This document shows, one piece after another, positions 29,810 to 39,201 of a stretch of DNA of 64,000 nucleotides (the stretch's first letter is position 1; each line of letters starts with the position of its first letter). A program made the position numbers and the translations under genes. The notes beneath the pieces are model-generated. The model was not told the origin of the DNA and did not search any database. It saw nothing but the letters and a program-made list of their open reading frames with translations. Where the stretch lies: positions 44,226 to 108,225 of the forward strand of contig JAFDKH010000020.1 in the NCBI GenBank assembly GCA_019307065.1, given 5' to 3'. Origin of the DNA: Deltaproteobacteria bacterium (lineage in GTDB: Bacteria; Myxococcota; B64-G9).

Positions 29810-31561
29810 ATGACCCGACTGTTCTTGCGATGTTTCTGCTTGTGCCTGTCTCTGACCCTGCTTCCATTGAATTCCGGATGCGATAAGAAGCCCAAACCGC
29901 CGCCCGGCGGGGACGCGGGAGCGGTGGTGCCGGACACCCAGGTGCCCAACGGGGAAAGAGTGGACGACTGGACCTATAATCCCTCCGAACATAGAGGTGG
30001 GAAGAGGAAGAGATCCAAGGGCATGGCGCCTCCCTCCCCGATGAGCGTCGCCTCAAGCGCCAAGATCGGTCTGTCGGCCGGAGGGGCCAAGGATGTCGGC
30101 AACTTCCGCGAAAACATCAAGAACGATTTCCTTCCGCTTCCCACCGATCTCACCTACGAGGGGCTTTTCTACGACTACAGGTTCGACACCGGCAAGGAAG
30201 AAGAGTGCAAGAAGCTGTTCTGTCCCTCCTACACGTTTGCGCTGAGCAAGGATCCCCTCTCGAAAAAGCAAGAGCACTTCCTTTCGGTAGGGCTGAACTC
30301 AGGCATCGAGGAGAAGGACTTCGGCCGCAAAAAGCTCAACCTGGTGGTAGTGCTGGACATCTCCGGCTCGATGAGTTCCAGGTTCAACCAGTACTACTAC
30401 GACCAGTTCGGCCAGCGCCGGGAGATGGCCAAGGAGGACATGACCGACGACAGCAAGATGGTGGTGGCCAACAGATCCATCGTGGCCATGCTGGATCACT
30501 TGAAACCCGACGACAAGCTGGGGGTAGTGCTGTTCGACGACCGCTCCTATCTGGCCAAGCCGCTCACCCTGGTGGGAAAGACCGACATGGGCAAGATCAA
30601 GGAACATGTCCTGGCTCTTCGGCAGCAGGGTGGCACCAACATGGAAGCGGGAATGAGAGAGGGCACAAAGTTGATGGAGGTGGTCAAGGACACCGACCGC
30701 AACGTATACGAGAACCGGATCATCTTTCTCACCGACGCCATGCCCAACACCGGCGACACCAGCGAGACCGGCCTGATGGGGATGGCCCGCACAAACGCCG
30801 ACAACGGAATCTTCACAACCTTCATCGGCATCGGGGTGGATTTCAACACCACCCTGATCGAGGCCATCACCAAGATCCGCGGCGCCAATTATTACTCGGT
30901 CCACTCGGACTCCCAGTTCAAGAAGCGTCTCGACGAGGAGTTCGAGTTCATGGTAACTCCGCTGGTGTTCGACCTGACCCTGGCCCTGGATGCCAAGGGC
31001 TACAAGATTCTCAAGGTGTACGGTTCCCCGGAAGCCGACGAGGCCACCGGGGAGATCATGAAGGTCAACACCTTGTTTCCCTCCAAGGTGGAAGAGGAGG
31101 AGACTCGCGGGGGAGTGATCCTGCTGAAGTTGCAAAAGGTCACCGACGATGCGCAACTGGCCCTGCGCACTTCCTATGCCGATCGTACCGGCAAACAGGA
31201 CGGCGACCGGGCCGAGATTGAGTTTCCGGCAAAGAACGAGGACTTCTATCAGAACTCCGGGGTGCGCAAAGCGATATTGCTCTCCCGGTACGCCGACCTG
31301 ATGATCAACTGGATGGTGGACGAACGCCGGGGTTGGGTGGACAAGAAGTCCATGCCCACCCTTACCCGGGCCAGCGGCATAGTGGTTCCCGATATCAAGC
31401 ACACCAGGTGGGAACGCAAATCGCTTTCCTTGCAGATCTCGATGCACTACAAGGAGTTGTTCGGGCTCTTCAAGGCCCATCTGAACGCGGAGATGGCCGA
31501 ACTGGGTGACGAAACCCTCCGCAAGGAACTCGACATCCTGTCAAAGTTGGCGAAACCATAG
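29810..31561 (+). CDS. von Willebrand factor A (YfbK-like) lipoprotein
   Basis: LPLNSGCDKK lipobox; VVLDISGSMSS MIDAS; ATG at 29810 preceded by GGGAGGA. Confidence 0.85.
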   Translation: MTRLFLRCFCLCLSLTLLPLNSGCDKKPKPPPGGDAGAVVPDTQVPNGERVDDWTYNPSEHRGGKRKRSKGMAPPSPMSVASSAKIGLSAGGAKDVGNFRENIKNDFLPLPTDLTYEGLFYDYRFDTGKEEECKKLFCPSYTFALSKDPLSKKQEHFLSVGLNSGIEEKDFGRKKLNLVVVLDISGSMSSRFNQYYYDQFGQRREMAKEDMTDDSKMVVANRSIVAMLDHLKPDDKLGVVLFDDRSYLAKPLTLVGKTDMGKIKEHVLALRQQGGTNMEAGMREGTKLMEVVKDTDRNVYENRIIFLTDAMPNTGDTSETGLMGMARTNADNGIFTTFIGIGVDFNTTLIEAITKIRGANYYSVHSDSQFKKRLDEEFEFMVTPLVFDLTLALDAKGYKILKVYGSPEADEATGEIMKVNTLFPSKVEEEETRGGVILLKLQKVTDDAQLALRTSYADRTGKQDGDRAEIEFPAKNEDFYQNSGVRKAILLSRYADLMINWMVDERRGWVDKKSMPTLTRASGIVVPDIKHTRWERKSLSLQISMHYKELFGLFKAHLNAEMAELGDETLRKELDILSKLAKP

Positions 31562-31579
31562 AATCCGTCCACGAATTGG

Positions 31580-31618
31580 GATTAGTCAAAATCTTCGACA
31601 AACCAGATCAACTTCTCC
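31580..31618. repeat. 39-bp direct repeat, copy 2
   Basis: Identical to 29680-29718; lies in the 3' end of the minus-strand pgl gene. Confidence 0.95.
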
Positions 31619-32304
31619 CTGGGTTCGACGAGGGCGGCCGGATAAGTCGGTCCAGCCCGATCTGCCCGACCGATAATCGCTTTGAAGACTGCATGCTTGT
31701 CTTTTCCTGAGACCAAAAACATGGCGCAGGCGGCCCGGTTGATGGCGGGAAAGGTGATCGTGATTCTGGGCACAGCAACTGAAGCAGCTGTAGGGTATAC
31801 GGCTGCTACATTCTTGACTTGCTCGAGCAATACCGAATCTTTGGGAAACAACGAAGCTGTGTGACCATCTTTACCCATTCCGAGTAGAACGAGATCAAAG
31901 TTTGGCGAACCACCACCGAAAAATCGCTTGAGCACCTGTTCGTAAGCCCGGGCGACCTCGTCCGGAGGGCCGGTTTCCACCGCAATGCGGTGTACGTTAT
32001 CCTGGGGCAGCGCCACCTTTGAAATCAGGAGTTCATTAGCCATTTTGAAGTTACTATCCGGGTGGTCCTGCGCTACACAACGCTCATCCCCCCAAAACAG
32101 GTGAACCCGCGACCAGGGAACCCGATCTGCTAGAGGAGCTGCTGCCAGAATTTCGTATAGACGGCGCGGGGTGTTGCCTCCGGACAGAACCAACGAGAAG
32201 AAATCCTTGTCTTCAAGAGTCGTATTGATCAAATTAGTGATGAATTCTGCTGCAGCCTTGCTCAATTCGGACAAATCTGGAAACCTGCGAACTTCAGTCT
32301 TCAT
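31582..32304 (-). CDS. pgl: 6-phosphogluconolactonase
   Basis: LVLSGGNTPRRLYE, VHLFWGDERCVAQDHPDSN, LLGMGKDGHTASLFP. Confidence 0.95.
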   Translation of the reverse strand: MKTEVRRFPDLSELSKAAAEFITNLINTTLEDKDFFSLVLSGGNTPRRLYEILAAAPLADRVPWSRVHLFWGDERCVAQDHPDSNFKMANELLISKVALPQDNVHRIAVETGPPDEVARAYEQVLKRFFGGGSPNFDLVLLGMGKDGHTASLFPKDSVLLEQVKNVAAVYPTAASVAVPRITITFPAINRAACAMFLVSGKDKHAVFKAIIGRADRAGPTYPAALVEPREKLIWFVEDFD

Positions 32305-32315
32305 TCACTTTGGCC

Positions 32316-33842
32316 TCAGAGCAAAACATCCGGGCCGGCACTTGCAGAAGGATAGATCTGCAGCCTGTCGGCCCGGTCAGGGCAGGTTTCGCAGCCCTCC
32401 AGGATCGGGGTCAGAAAAGACCAGCTTTGCTCCACACCGTCCTGTCTCCAAAAAAGCAATTGATCGCCTAAGAGGCAGTCCAACAACACTTTGGCGTAAG
32501 CATCCAGCTTGGGCGTTTGGGCAAAATCCGACTTGTAGTCAAAATACATGGATACCGGCTGAAGCTGAAACCCGACTCCGGGACTCTTGGTCTGAAATGT
32601 AAGCGAGATGCTCTGATCGGGTTGGATGCCGATTACGAGTCGATTTGCCGTGGAATGCTCGCCGAGAAAATTGTTGAAAACCGAATGCGGAACTTCTTTG
32701 AACTGTACAACGATCTCAGTCTTTTTCCTTGTCATTCGTTTTCCAGAGGTCAGATAGAAAGGAACGCCCCGCCAGCGCCAATTGTCGATAAATAGCTGCA
32801 TGCGGGCATAGGTCGCGGTGAGTGAGTCGGGAGCCACTCCCGGCTCTTGACGATAGCCGGCCAAGGTTTTTCCTTCCAGATTACCCGGCCCGTATTGTCC
32901 CAGCACCAGGTGATCGTGAAGCTTATCCTTAGGCAATGGCCTGAGTGAACGCAGCACCTTGACCTTTTCGTCTCGTACCCGCTCTGCTTCAAAAAGCGTA
33001 GGTGGCTCCATGGCAGTCAGGGCCAAAAGTTGAAGCATGTGATTCTGGAACATATCGCGAATCACACCGGCTTGTTCGTAGTACCCTGCCCGCTGCTCGA
33101 CTCCCAGGGTCTCCGAAGCAGTGATGCTGACGTGTTCGATGAAATGGCGGTTCCAAATCGGCTCGAAAATGGCATTGGCCAGTCGAAACACAAGAACGTT
33201 CTGGACCGTATCCTTTGCAAGATAGTGATCGATCCTGAATATCTGATCTTCATCGAAATGCTCATGCACGGCTCGATCGAGGTACAGCGCACTGTTCAGA
33301 TCGCTTCCAAAAGGTTTTTCGATAATTATGCGCCGCCAGCCAATGCCCTTGTCGCCTTGCTCGGCCAGACCGGATTTTCCCAGGTTTTCAACTATCGACG
33401 TGTACAGCGTTGGTGGGACCGCCAGATAGTAGACTCTATTGCCGCCTATGCCCTTTGTCTTCTCGAGACTGGCCAGTTTGCCGGCGAGTGTGTCGTAGGA
33501 CGATCGGGAGTCATATTTGATAGCTTGATAGTAAAGTCGGTCGCAGAACTCATCCAATCTGCTAAGGTCACGGTCGCTGTCAGCCTGGAGACCTTGTTCG
33601 GCAGCCCGTCTGAAATGCTCATCGCTTAGTTGGGTTCTTGCGGCGCCGAGAACGCAAAAAGTCTCCGGTAGGCGCCCACAGATAAAGAGGTCATATAGAG
33701 CGGGCATCAACTTCCTGGTAGCCAGGTCGCCCGAGGCACCAAAAACCACGAAGACGACTGGTTCTGCCTGGGGCTCACTCGCTAAAGACCGATTTTCCTG
33801 CCGGTCACAGGTTGACCTGACGACTCTAATGTCACTCGACAT
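32316..33842 (-). CDS. zwf: Glucose-6-phosphate 1-dehydrogenase
   Basis: VVFGASGDLATRKLMPALYDL; RIDHYLAKDTVQN; IIEKPFGSDL. Confidence 0.95.
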   Translation of the reverse strand: MSSDIRVVRSTCDRQENRSLASEPQAEPVVFVVFGASGDLATRKLMPALYDLFICGRLPETFCVLGAARTQLSDEHFRRAAEQGLQADSDRDLSRLDEFCDRLYYQAIKYDSRSSYDTLAGKLASLEKTKGIGGNRVYYLAVPPTLYTSIVENLGKSGLAEQGDKGIGWRRIIIEKPFGSDLNSALYLDRAVHEHFDEDQIFRIDHYLAKDTVQNVLVFRLANAIFEPIWNRHFIEHVSITASETLGVEQRAGYYEQAGVIRDMFQNHMLQLLALTAMEPPTLFEAERVRDEKVKVLRSLRPLPKDKLHDHLVLGQYGPGNLEGKTLAGYRQEPGVAPDSLTATYARMQLFIDNWRWRGVPFYLTSGKRMTRKKTEIVVQFKEVPHSVFNNFLGEHSTANRLVIGIQPDQSISLTFQTKSPGVGFQLQPVSMYFDYKSDFAQTPKLDAYAKVLLDCLLGDQLLFWRQDGVEQSWSFLTPILEGCETCPDRADRLQIYPSASAGPDVLL

Positions 33843-33870
33843 GGTTCGCGTCCTTCTAGCTTACAGATAT

Positions 33871-33974
33871 TGAGACAACTGTTATAAGCACATTGCAAGA
33901 TACAGGCCAGTTCTTATCTGGTTGTCTCCCGATATTTTTCCAATTGTATCAGTGTATCAGCACAGCTTGTCTCA
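33871..33974. promoter_or_regulatory. TGTCTCA-type elements upstream of arsS (TGAGACA 33871, TGTCTCC 33923, TGTCTCA 33968)
   Basis: Same heptamer as in five other sigma54 upstream regions in the window. Confidence 0.55.
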
Positions 33975-34044
33975 CCAAGCCTGATCAGATAAGTATTTCC
34001 AAATTACCGCCGTTAAACCCGGCATAAATATAAAGTATTTTCCC

Positions 34045-34059
34045 TGGCATAGCCCTTGC
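34045..34059 (+). promoter_or_regulatory. sigma54 promoter TGGCAT-N5-TTGC
   Basis: TGGCATAGCCCTTGC 36 bp before the arsS ATG. Confidence 0.7.
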
Positions 34060-34095
34060 AAAGTCGAAAGACAGAGCAAGGGAAGGGAGGGGTTC

Positions 34096-35100
34096 ATGGC
34101 AACCCTGCATTTAAAAAAAGACAACCCGCAACCATTTTCTAAGAAACCGACAAGCTTCGGCCTGACTTTACAAAAGCACGCTGCCGAACTTGTTAGGGGG
34201 AAAACCAACACACTGCAGATTAACGTTGGCTTGCTCTGCAATCAAGCCTGCCGGCATTGCCACTTGGAAGCCGGTCCTTTACGAACTGAGGTCATGAGCT
34301 CTGAGACCGTGCGGCAGGTGGCCGACTACGCGGGCAGGAACCACTTCGAGACCATAGACATTACCGGCGGTGCACCTGAGCTCAATCCCGAAATCAATGA
34401 CATGCTCGTGCAACTCTCCCGATTGGCCCCCAGGGTCATACTGCGTTCCAATCTGACCGCCCTGGACGACGAAAAGCGCGACGATCTGATAGCCCTGTGC
34501 AAGCAACGAAGCGTTGTAATCGTTGCCTCATTTCCGTCTCTAGACGAAGCCCAGGCGGATTCGCAACGGGGCAAGGGCATCTTTCAAAAGTCTGTGGCTG
34601 CATTGGTGAAGCTGAACTCGCAGGGCTACGGTCAGGCAGGCTCAGGGCTCGTGCTCAACCTCGTATCCAACCCAACCGGAGCGTTTCTGCCCACATCCCA
34701 GAGCCAGGCCGAGAAAAGGTTCCGGGAAGTTTTAGGCCGCAAGTGGGGAATTACTTTCAACAACGTCTTCGGCTTCGCCAACGTTCCCCTGGGGAGATAC
34801 CGTAGCTGGCTCGAGCGTTCCGGCAACCTGGATGCCTATCTGAAAAAGCTGGCAGACAGCTTCAACCCTTGTGCCGTTCCCGGGCTAATGTGCCGCAACA
34901 TGGTCTCGGTTGACTGGCAAGGCTATCTCTACGACTGCGATTTCAACCTTGCCAAGGGCCTCCACCTCGGGGAGCAAAAGACACACATCACGGAAATGGA
35001 CGGGCCACCCCTACCCGGCTCAGCAATCGCTATAGCCGACCATTGCTACGCATGCACTGCTGGCTCGGGATTCACCTGAGGCGGTGAAATCGCTGCCTGA
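34096..35100 (+). CDS. arsS: Arsenosugar biosynthesis radical SAM (seleno)protein ArsS, predicted Sec at UGA 35077-35079
   Basis: CNQACRHCHLEAGPLRTE radical SAM core; C-terminus CYACTAGSGFT-U-GGEIAA with the frame continuing to TGA at 35098-35100. Confidence 0.8.
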
Positions 35101-35108
35101 GTTCAGGC
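35095..35108 (+). promoter_or_regulatory. Candidate bacterial SECIS hairpin GCCUG-AGUU-CAGGC
   Basis: 5-bp perfect stem, loop ~21 nt after the UGA with G in its second position; an alternative hairpin GGCGGUG-AAAU-CGCUGCC lies at 35080-35097. Confidence 0.45.
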
Positions 35109-35126
35109 CTAAAAAGGAGCTAGAAG

Positions 35127-35819
35127 CTGAAGAAAGGTCTAATAAAGAAGCTTGTTCTGGCAGCGATCCTGGCGACCATGGTTGCTTTGTTCTTCATCCT
35201 CGGCCTGCATCGCCACCTGAGCCTGGCGGAATTGAAAGAGCAGCGCGAGGTGCTGCGTGCCTGGTATCAGGATCACGCCTTTGTGCTGATCGCTGCCTTC
35301 GTCCTGGTTTACATCCTGCAGTCGGCCTTATCGCTGCCAGGCGCAGGAATGCTTTCTCTCGCGGCCGGGGCCATATTCGGAACGATTGCCGGTGCGGCGA
35401 TAGTCAACCTGGGCGCAACCCTGGGGGCCACAGCGGCCCTGATCTTCACCCGCTACCTGTTTAGAGACGCCATCGAGCGCAAGCTCGGCGAAAAGGCGAA
35501 GCGCTTGAGTGCTGGCTTCGCCAGGGACGGTTTGAATTACCTGCTTTTTCTACGGTTGGTACCGTTGTTTCCTTTCTGGCTGATCAACCTGACCGCGGGT
35601 CTGACGCATCTGCGGGTACGCACCTTTATCATTGGAACAGCTGTGGGGATCATCCCGGGCACATTCGTGTTTTGCTACGCCGGGAGCCGGCTGGTCAGGC
35701 TGGAGAAGCTTTCCGACGTATCCTCGCCGGGGATGCTTCTGGCTTTCGGATTGTTGGGCCTGCTGGCACTGGTGCCGGTGATCTATCGTAGGCTGCGCAA
35801 GCCCGCGGAGGCGGCATGA
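35127..35819 (+). CDS. TVP38/TMEM64 (DedA-like) membrane protein
   Basis: SLPGAGMLSLAAGAIFGTIAGAAIVNLGATLGATAAL; CTG at 35127 with AAGGAG 7 nt upstream is the best start, otherwise ATG 35178. Confidence 0.8.
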   Translation: MKKGLIKKLVLAAILATMVALFFILGLHRHLSLAELKEQREVLRAWYQDHAFVLIAAFVLVYILQSALSLPGAGMLSLAAGAIFGTIAGAAIVNLGATLGATAALIFTRYLFRDAIERKLGEKAKRLSAGFARDGLNYLLFLRLVPLFPFWLINLTAGLTHLRVRTFIIGTAVGIIPGTFVFCYAGSRLVRLEKLSDVSSPGMLLAFGLLGLLALVPVIYRRLRKPAEAA

Positions 35820-37354
35820 ATGACATTCTTCAGATACATCCCGAAGACGAGTACAACCGGAGGCTGATTTCCAATGTCCATCCGGCCCAATGGAAAAATC
35901 CCGAACCGATCGGGTGCTACAACCTGGTGGTCGTCGGTGCCGGTTCGGCAGGACTGGTGACCGCTGCCGGCGCGGCAGGACTGGGCGCCCGAGTAGCCCT
36001 GGTGGAGAGACACCTGATGGGCGGAGACTGTCTCAGTTATGGCTGTGTACCCTCCAAGTGCCTCATTCGCTCCGCGCAAGCAGCGGCAGATGCACGCGAC
36101 ATTGAAAAGTTTGGAGTCAAGATCTCGGGACCGGTCGAAGTGGACTTTCCAGCAGTGATGGCACGCATGCGTCGCCTGAGATCCGAACTAAGCCACAATG
36201 ATTCGGTCGAAAGGTTCGCAAATGAACTGGGTATCGATGTGTTCCTGGGCCAGGGTCGCTTCACAGGATCAAGAACACTTCAAGTGGCCGGTAAGAGTCT
36301 TCGTTTCAAGAAAGCCGTTATTGCCACCGGCGCGAGGGCATTTCAGCTGCCGATCGAGGGATTGGCCGAGGCCGGTTTTCTGACCAACGAGAGCGTATTC
36401 TCGCTGGACGATCGCCCCGAGCGCATGGCGGTGATCGGCTCCGGCCCGCTGGGCTGCGAGCTGGCCCAGGCCTTTGCACGGCTGGGCTGCCAGGTGACTG
36501 TCTTAGAGAAGGGCCCTCAGATCCTGCCGCGAGAAGACCGCGACGCCGCACAGCTAGTCGAGAAGGCTATGCTCGAAGACGGAATCGAGTTTGTGTTCGA
36601 CTGCCGGATCATCCGGGTGTCGACCAGTGGGGGAGAAAAAAAGATCGAGTTGGAGTGCCAGGCTAAGCAACAGGAGCTGCTGGTTGATGAGATTTTGGTA
36701 GGTGTAGGTCGGGTCCCGAACGTCGACGGGCTGGGTCTCGAGACTGCCGGGGTCACCTATGACAAGCGCAAGGGAGTTCTGGTCAACGACAGGCTTCAAA
36801 CAAGCAATCGCCGCGTGTTCGCCGCTGGTGACATCTGCCTGGCCTACAAGTTCACCCACACTGCTGACGCTACTGCCCGAATGGTGATTCAGAATGCTCT
36901 ATTCTGGGGGCGCAAGAAGCTCAGCGCTCTGACCATTCCCTGGTGTACCTACACAGATCCTGAGGTAGCCCACGTGGGCATGTATGAGAAACAGGCCATA
37001 GAAAAGGGGATTCCAGTCGAAACATTTTCCGTTTCACTGGGCGATGTTGACCGTGCAATTGCCGATGGGGAGGAAAAAGGACTGGTCAAGATTCACGTAA
37101 AAAAGGGTACTGACAAAATACTCGGGGCTACCATCGTGGCTCGGCATGCCGGTGAGATGATCAGCGAAATTAGCGTGGCCATGCATGCCAAGATGGGGCT
37201 CGGCGCCATCTCCGCGGTCATCCATCCCTACCCCACTCAAGCCGAAGCCATTCGAAAAGTCGCTGACACATACAATCGCACCCGATTGACTCCAAGGGTA
37301 AAGAGACTATTTGACCGTCTGTTTTCTTTCTTGCGTGGTGGTAAAAACCGATGA
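35816..37354 (+). CDS. Pyridine nucleotide-disulfide oxidoreductase (mercuric reductase/Lpd-like)
   Basis: VVVGAGSAGLVTAAGAAGLGARVALVERHLMGGDCLSYGCVPSKCLIR. Confidence 0.9.
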   Translation: MNDILQIHPEDEYNRRLISNVHPAQWKNPEPIGCYNLVVVGAGSAGLVTAAGAAGLGARVALVERHLMGGDCLSYGCVPSKCLIRSAQAAADARDIEKFGVKISGPVEVDFPAVMARMRRLRSELSHNDSVERFANELGIDVFLGQGRFTGSRTLQVAGKSLRFKKAVIATGARAFQLPIEGLAEAGFLTNESVFSLDDRPERMAVIGSGPLGCELAQAFARLGCQVTVLEKGPQILPREDRDAAQLVEKAMLEDGIEFVFDCRIIRVSTSGGEKKIELECQAKQQELLVDEILVGVGRVPNVDGLGLETAGVTYDKRKGVLVNDRLQTSNRRVFAAGDICLAYKFTHTADATARMVIQNALFWGRKKLSALTIPWCTYTDPEVAHVGMYEKQAIEKGIPVETFSVSLGDVDRAIADGEEKGLVKIHVKKGTDKILGATIVARHAGEMISEISVAMHAKMGLGAISAVIHPYPTQAEAIRKVADTYNRTRLTPRVKRLFDRLFSFLRGGKNR

Positions 37355-38034
37355 AGATCTCGGTGATCATTCCAACTCTTGACGAGGAAAAAGCCATTGC
37401 CGACTGCCTGGCCCAGTTTGACTCGGATGCAGAGGTGGAAGTCCTGGTCAGCGACGGCGGCAGCCGGGACAGGACCCTCCAGATTGTGGCAGAACACACG
37501 GCTGTAAAAACAATCTCGACCAGGCGCGGACGGGGGCCGCAACTAAACGAGGGGGCCCGACAGTCGGGCGGCGACGTTTTACTGTTTTTGCATTGTGACT
37601 GTCAGTTACCACTCACCTGGAAACAGGCAATCTTATCGGCAATGAGTGATCCCGGGGTAGTCGGTGGCTATTTCCACCTGCGCACCAGCGCCCCGGACAG
37701 CGGACCTTTCTATAACTTGGTGCTTCGAGCGGCCGACTTGCGTTCGAGATTTCTCAATCATCCGTATGGTGACAGCGGTATCTTCGTCCGGCGCGAAGTT
37801 TTCGAGCGTCTGGGCGGATACCTGGATATCCCTATTATGGAGGACTATGAATTCTCCAAGCGTCTGGTTGGTGAAGGCAGAATAATCCGTTTGCCGGACG
37901 AGATACGTACCTCCGCCCGGCGCTTTAGGGCGGGCATGCTAAAGGCCACTCTGCTGATGCGCCTTTTTCCTCTGCTCTACCGGCTAGGAGTACCGCCTGA
38001 CTGGTTGGATCGTTTATACGGAGCAGAACGATGA
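37351..38034 (+). CDS. TIGR04283-type (arsenosugar-cluster) family 2 glycosyltransferase
   Basis: SVIIPTLDEEKAI..VLVSDGGSRDRT..RRGRGPQLNEGARQSGGDVLLFLHCD. Confidence 0.85.
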   Translation: MKISVIIPTLDEEKAIADCLAQFDSDAEVEVLVSDGGSRDRTLQIVAEHTAVKTISTRRGRGPQLNEGARQSGGDVLLFLHCDCQLPLTWKQAILSAMSDPGVVGGYFHLRTSAPDSGPFYNLVLRAADLRSRFLNHPYGDSGIFVRREVFERLGGYLDIPIMEDYEFSKRLVGEGRIIRLPDEIRTSARRFRAGMLKATLLMRLFPLLYRLGVPPDWLDRLYGAER

Positions 38035-38621
38035 AAAGCGATGCACTGGTTGTATTCGGTCGCGAACCGCGCCCCGGTAAGGTGAAGACTCGTTTAGCTA
38101 AACAAATAGGCGCAGGCCCTGCATGTGACCTGTACAAAGACCTGCTGAACTCGACGATTGAAGTCTGCCTGAAAGTTGATGCCAACAGATTTCTCTACCT
38201 GCCCGAAGGCGACCTGTTGGCGGTGCCGGACGGGTCTTTTTCTCTTCGTGTCCAGAGCGGCGACGACCTGGGCCCCAGGATGGATCATGCCTTTTGTGAA
38301 TGCTTCGAGAACGGTTACGCGCGTGTCGTACTGGTGGGAAGTGACTGTCCTTATCTGAGTCCCAGCATTCTGCGCGATGCATTCTCCGCACTGGACGGCT
38401 GCGAGACGGTCTTCGGGCCGGCGGTTGACGGTGGCTACTATCTTGTCGGCCAGAGGGCACCTGCCCGTGACTTGTTTTCAAACATTGCCTTCAGCTGTGC
38501 CACAGTCTTTCGACAGACAATGTCGCGCCTTGAGGAAAACGGCTGGTCGTATTCTGTTCTGCCGATCCTGGAGGACATCGACGACCTGGCCTCTTTCGAA
38601 CGCTACATAAAAAGGAGTTAG
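38031..38621 (+). CDS. TIGR04282-type glycosyltransferase
   Basis: ALVVFGREPRPGKVKTRLAKQIG...VLVGSDCPYLSPSIL..VFGPAVDGGYYLVG. Confidence 0.85.
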   Translation: MKSDALVVFGREPRPGKVKTRLAKQIGAGPACDLYKDLLNSTIEVCLKVDANRFLYLPEGDLLAVPDGSFSLRVQSGDDLGPRMDHAFCECFENGYARVVLVGSDCPYLSPSILRDAFSALDGCETVFGPAVDGGYYLVGQRAPARDLFSNIAFSCATVFRQTMSRLEENGWSYSVLPILEDIDDLASFERYIKRS

Positions 38622-38682
38622 TGGTGGACAACACTGGGGCGGTAGGATACGACCAGGATCGCTTACGGGAGGTGCCGGGACC

Positions 38683-39180
38683 ATGAGCTCATCAGAAGCT
38701 AAAAAGCTCTACGAGAAGTTGAAAAATGAGGCAGAGGCCGGGGGCTACTTGCTTAATCCCGACACGGAGTTTGTGCTTGACCTGATGGAGGGATTGATCA
38801 CCAACGCAGGGCGTTATGGCTACATGGCTTGCCCCTGCAGGCTTGCAGACGGAGTCCGCGAAAAAGACCTGGATATCATCTGTCCCTGTGACTACCGCGA
38901 TCCCGATCTTGGAGAATTTGGCACTTGCTACTGTGCTCTATACGTTTCTGCCCAGGTCGCCACGGGTAAGAAAAAGATAAAACCCGTGCCCGAGCGAAGA
39001 GGTGCAGAACCTGCTCCTGGGTCGCAGGTAAAACCAAGAGAAAACAAAGCAACATTTTTTGAAGGCTCCATCCCGGTTTGGCGCTGCAAAGTCTGTGGCT
39101 ACCTTTGCGCCCGGCCGGAGCCTCCTCTGAAGTGTCCCATTTGTAAGGCCGACAAGGATCGCTTCGAAAAGTTCGCCTAA
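38683..39180 (+). CDS. Ferredoxin:thioredoxin reductase catalytic-chain-like domain fused to rubredoxin
   Basis: ACPCR...CPCDYRDPDLGEFGTCYCALYV plus CKVCGYLC...CPICKADKDRFE. Confidence 0.85.
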   Translation: MSSSEAKKLYEKLKNEAEAGGYLLNPDTEFVLDLMEGLITNAGRYGYMACPCRLADGVREKDLDIICPCDYRDPDLGEFGTCYCALYVSAQVATGKKKIKPVPERRGAEPAPGSQVKPRENKATFFEGSIPVWRCKVCGYLCARPEPPLKCPICKADKDRFEKFA

Positions 39181-39201
39181 GCGACCGTCAGGGAGGACTG
39201 A

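Noticed and set aside
30205-31480. Long overlapping ORFs (338 aa + strand, 393 aa - strand) inside the vWA gene
   Set aside because: Shadow frames of a GC3-rich coding sequence; the 29810-31561 frame has the RBS, signal peptide and MIDAS motif
35084-35464. 126-aa ORF overlapping the TVP38 gene
   Set aside because: Out-of-frame shadow of a clear membrane-protein gene
36029-36035. TGTCTCA heptamer inside the MerA/Lpd-like gene
   Set aside because: Isolated, coding (GDCLSYGC), no sigma54 promoter downstream; expected by chance at this frequency
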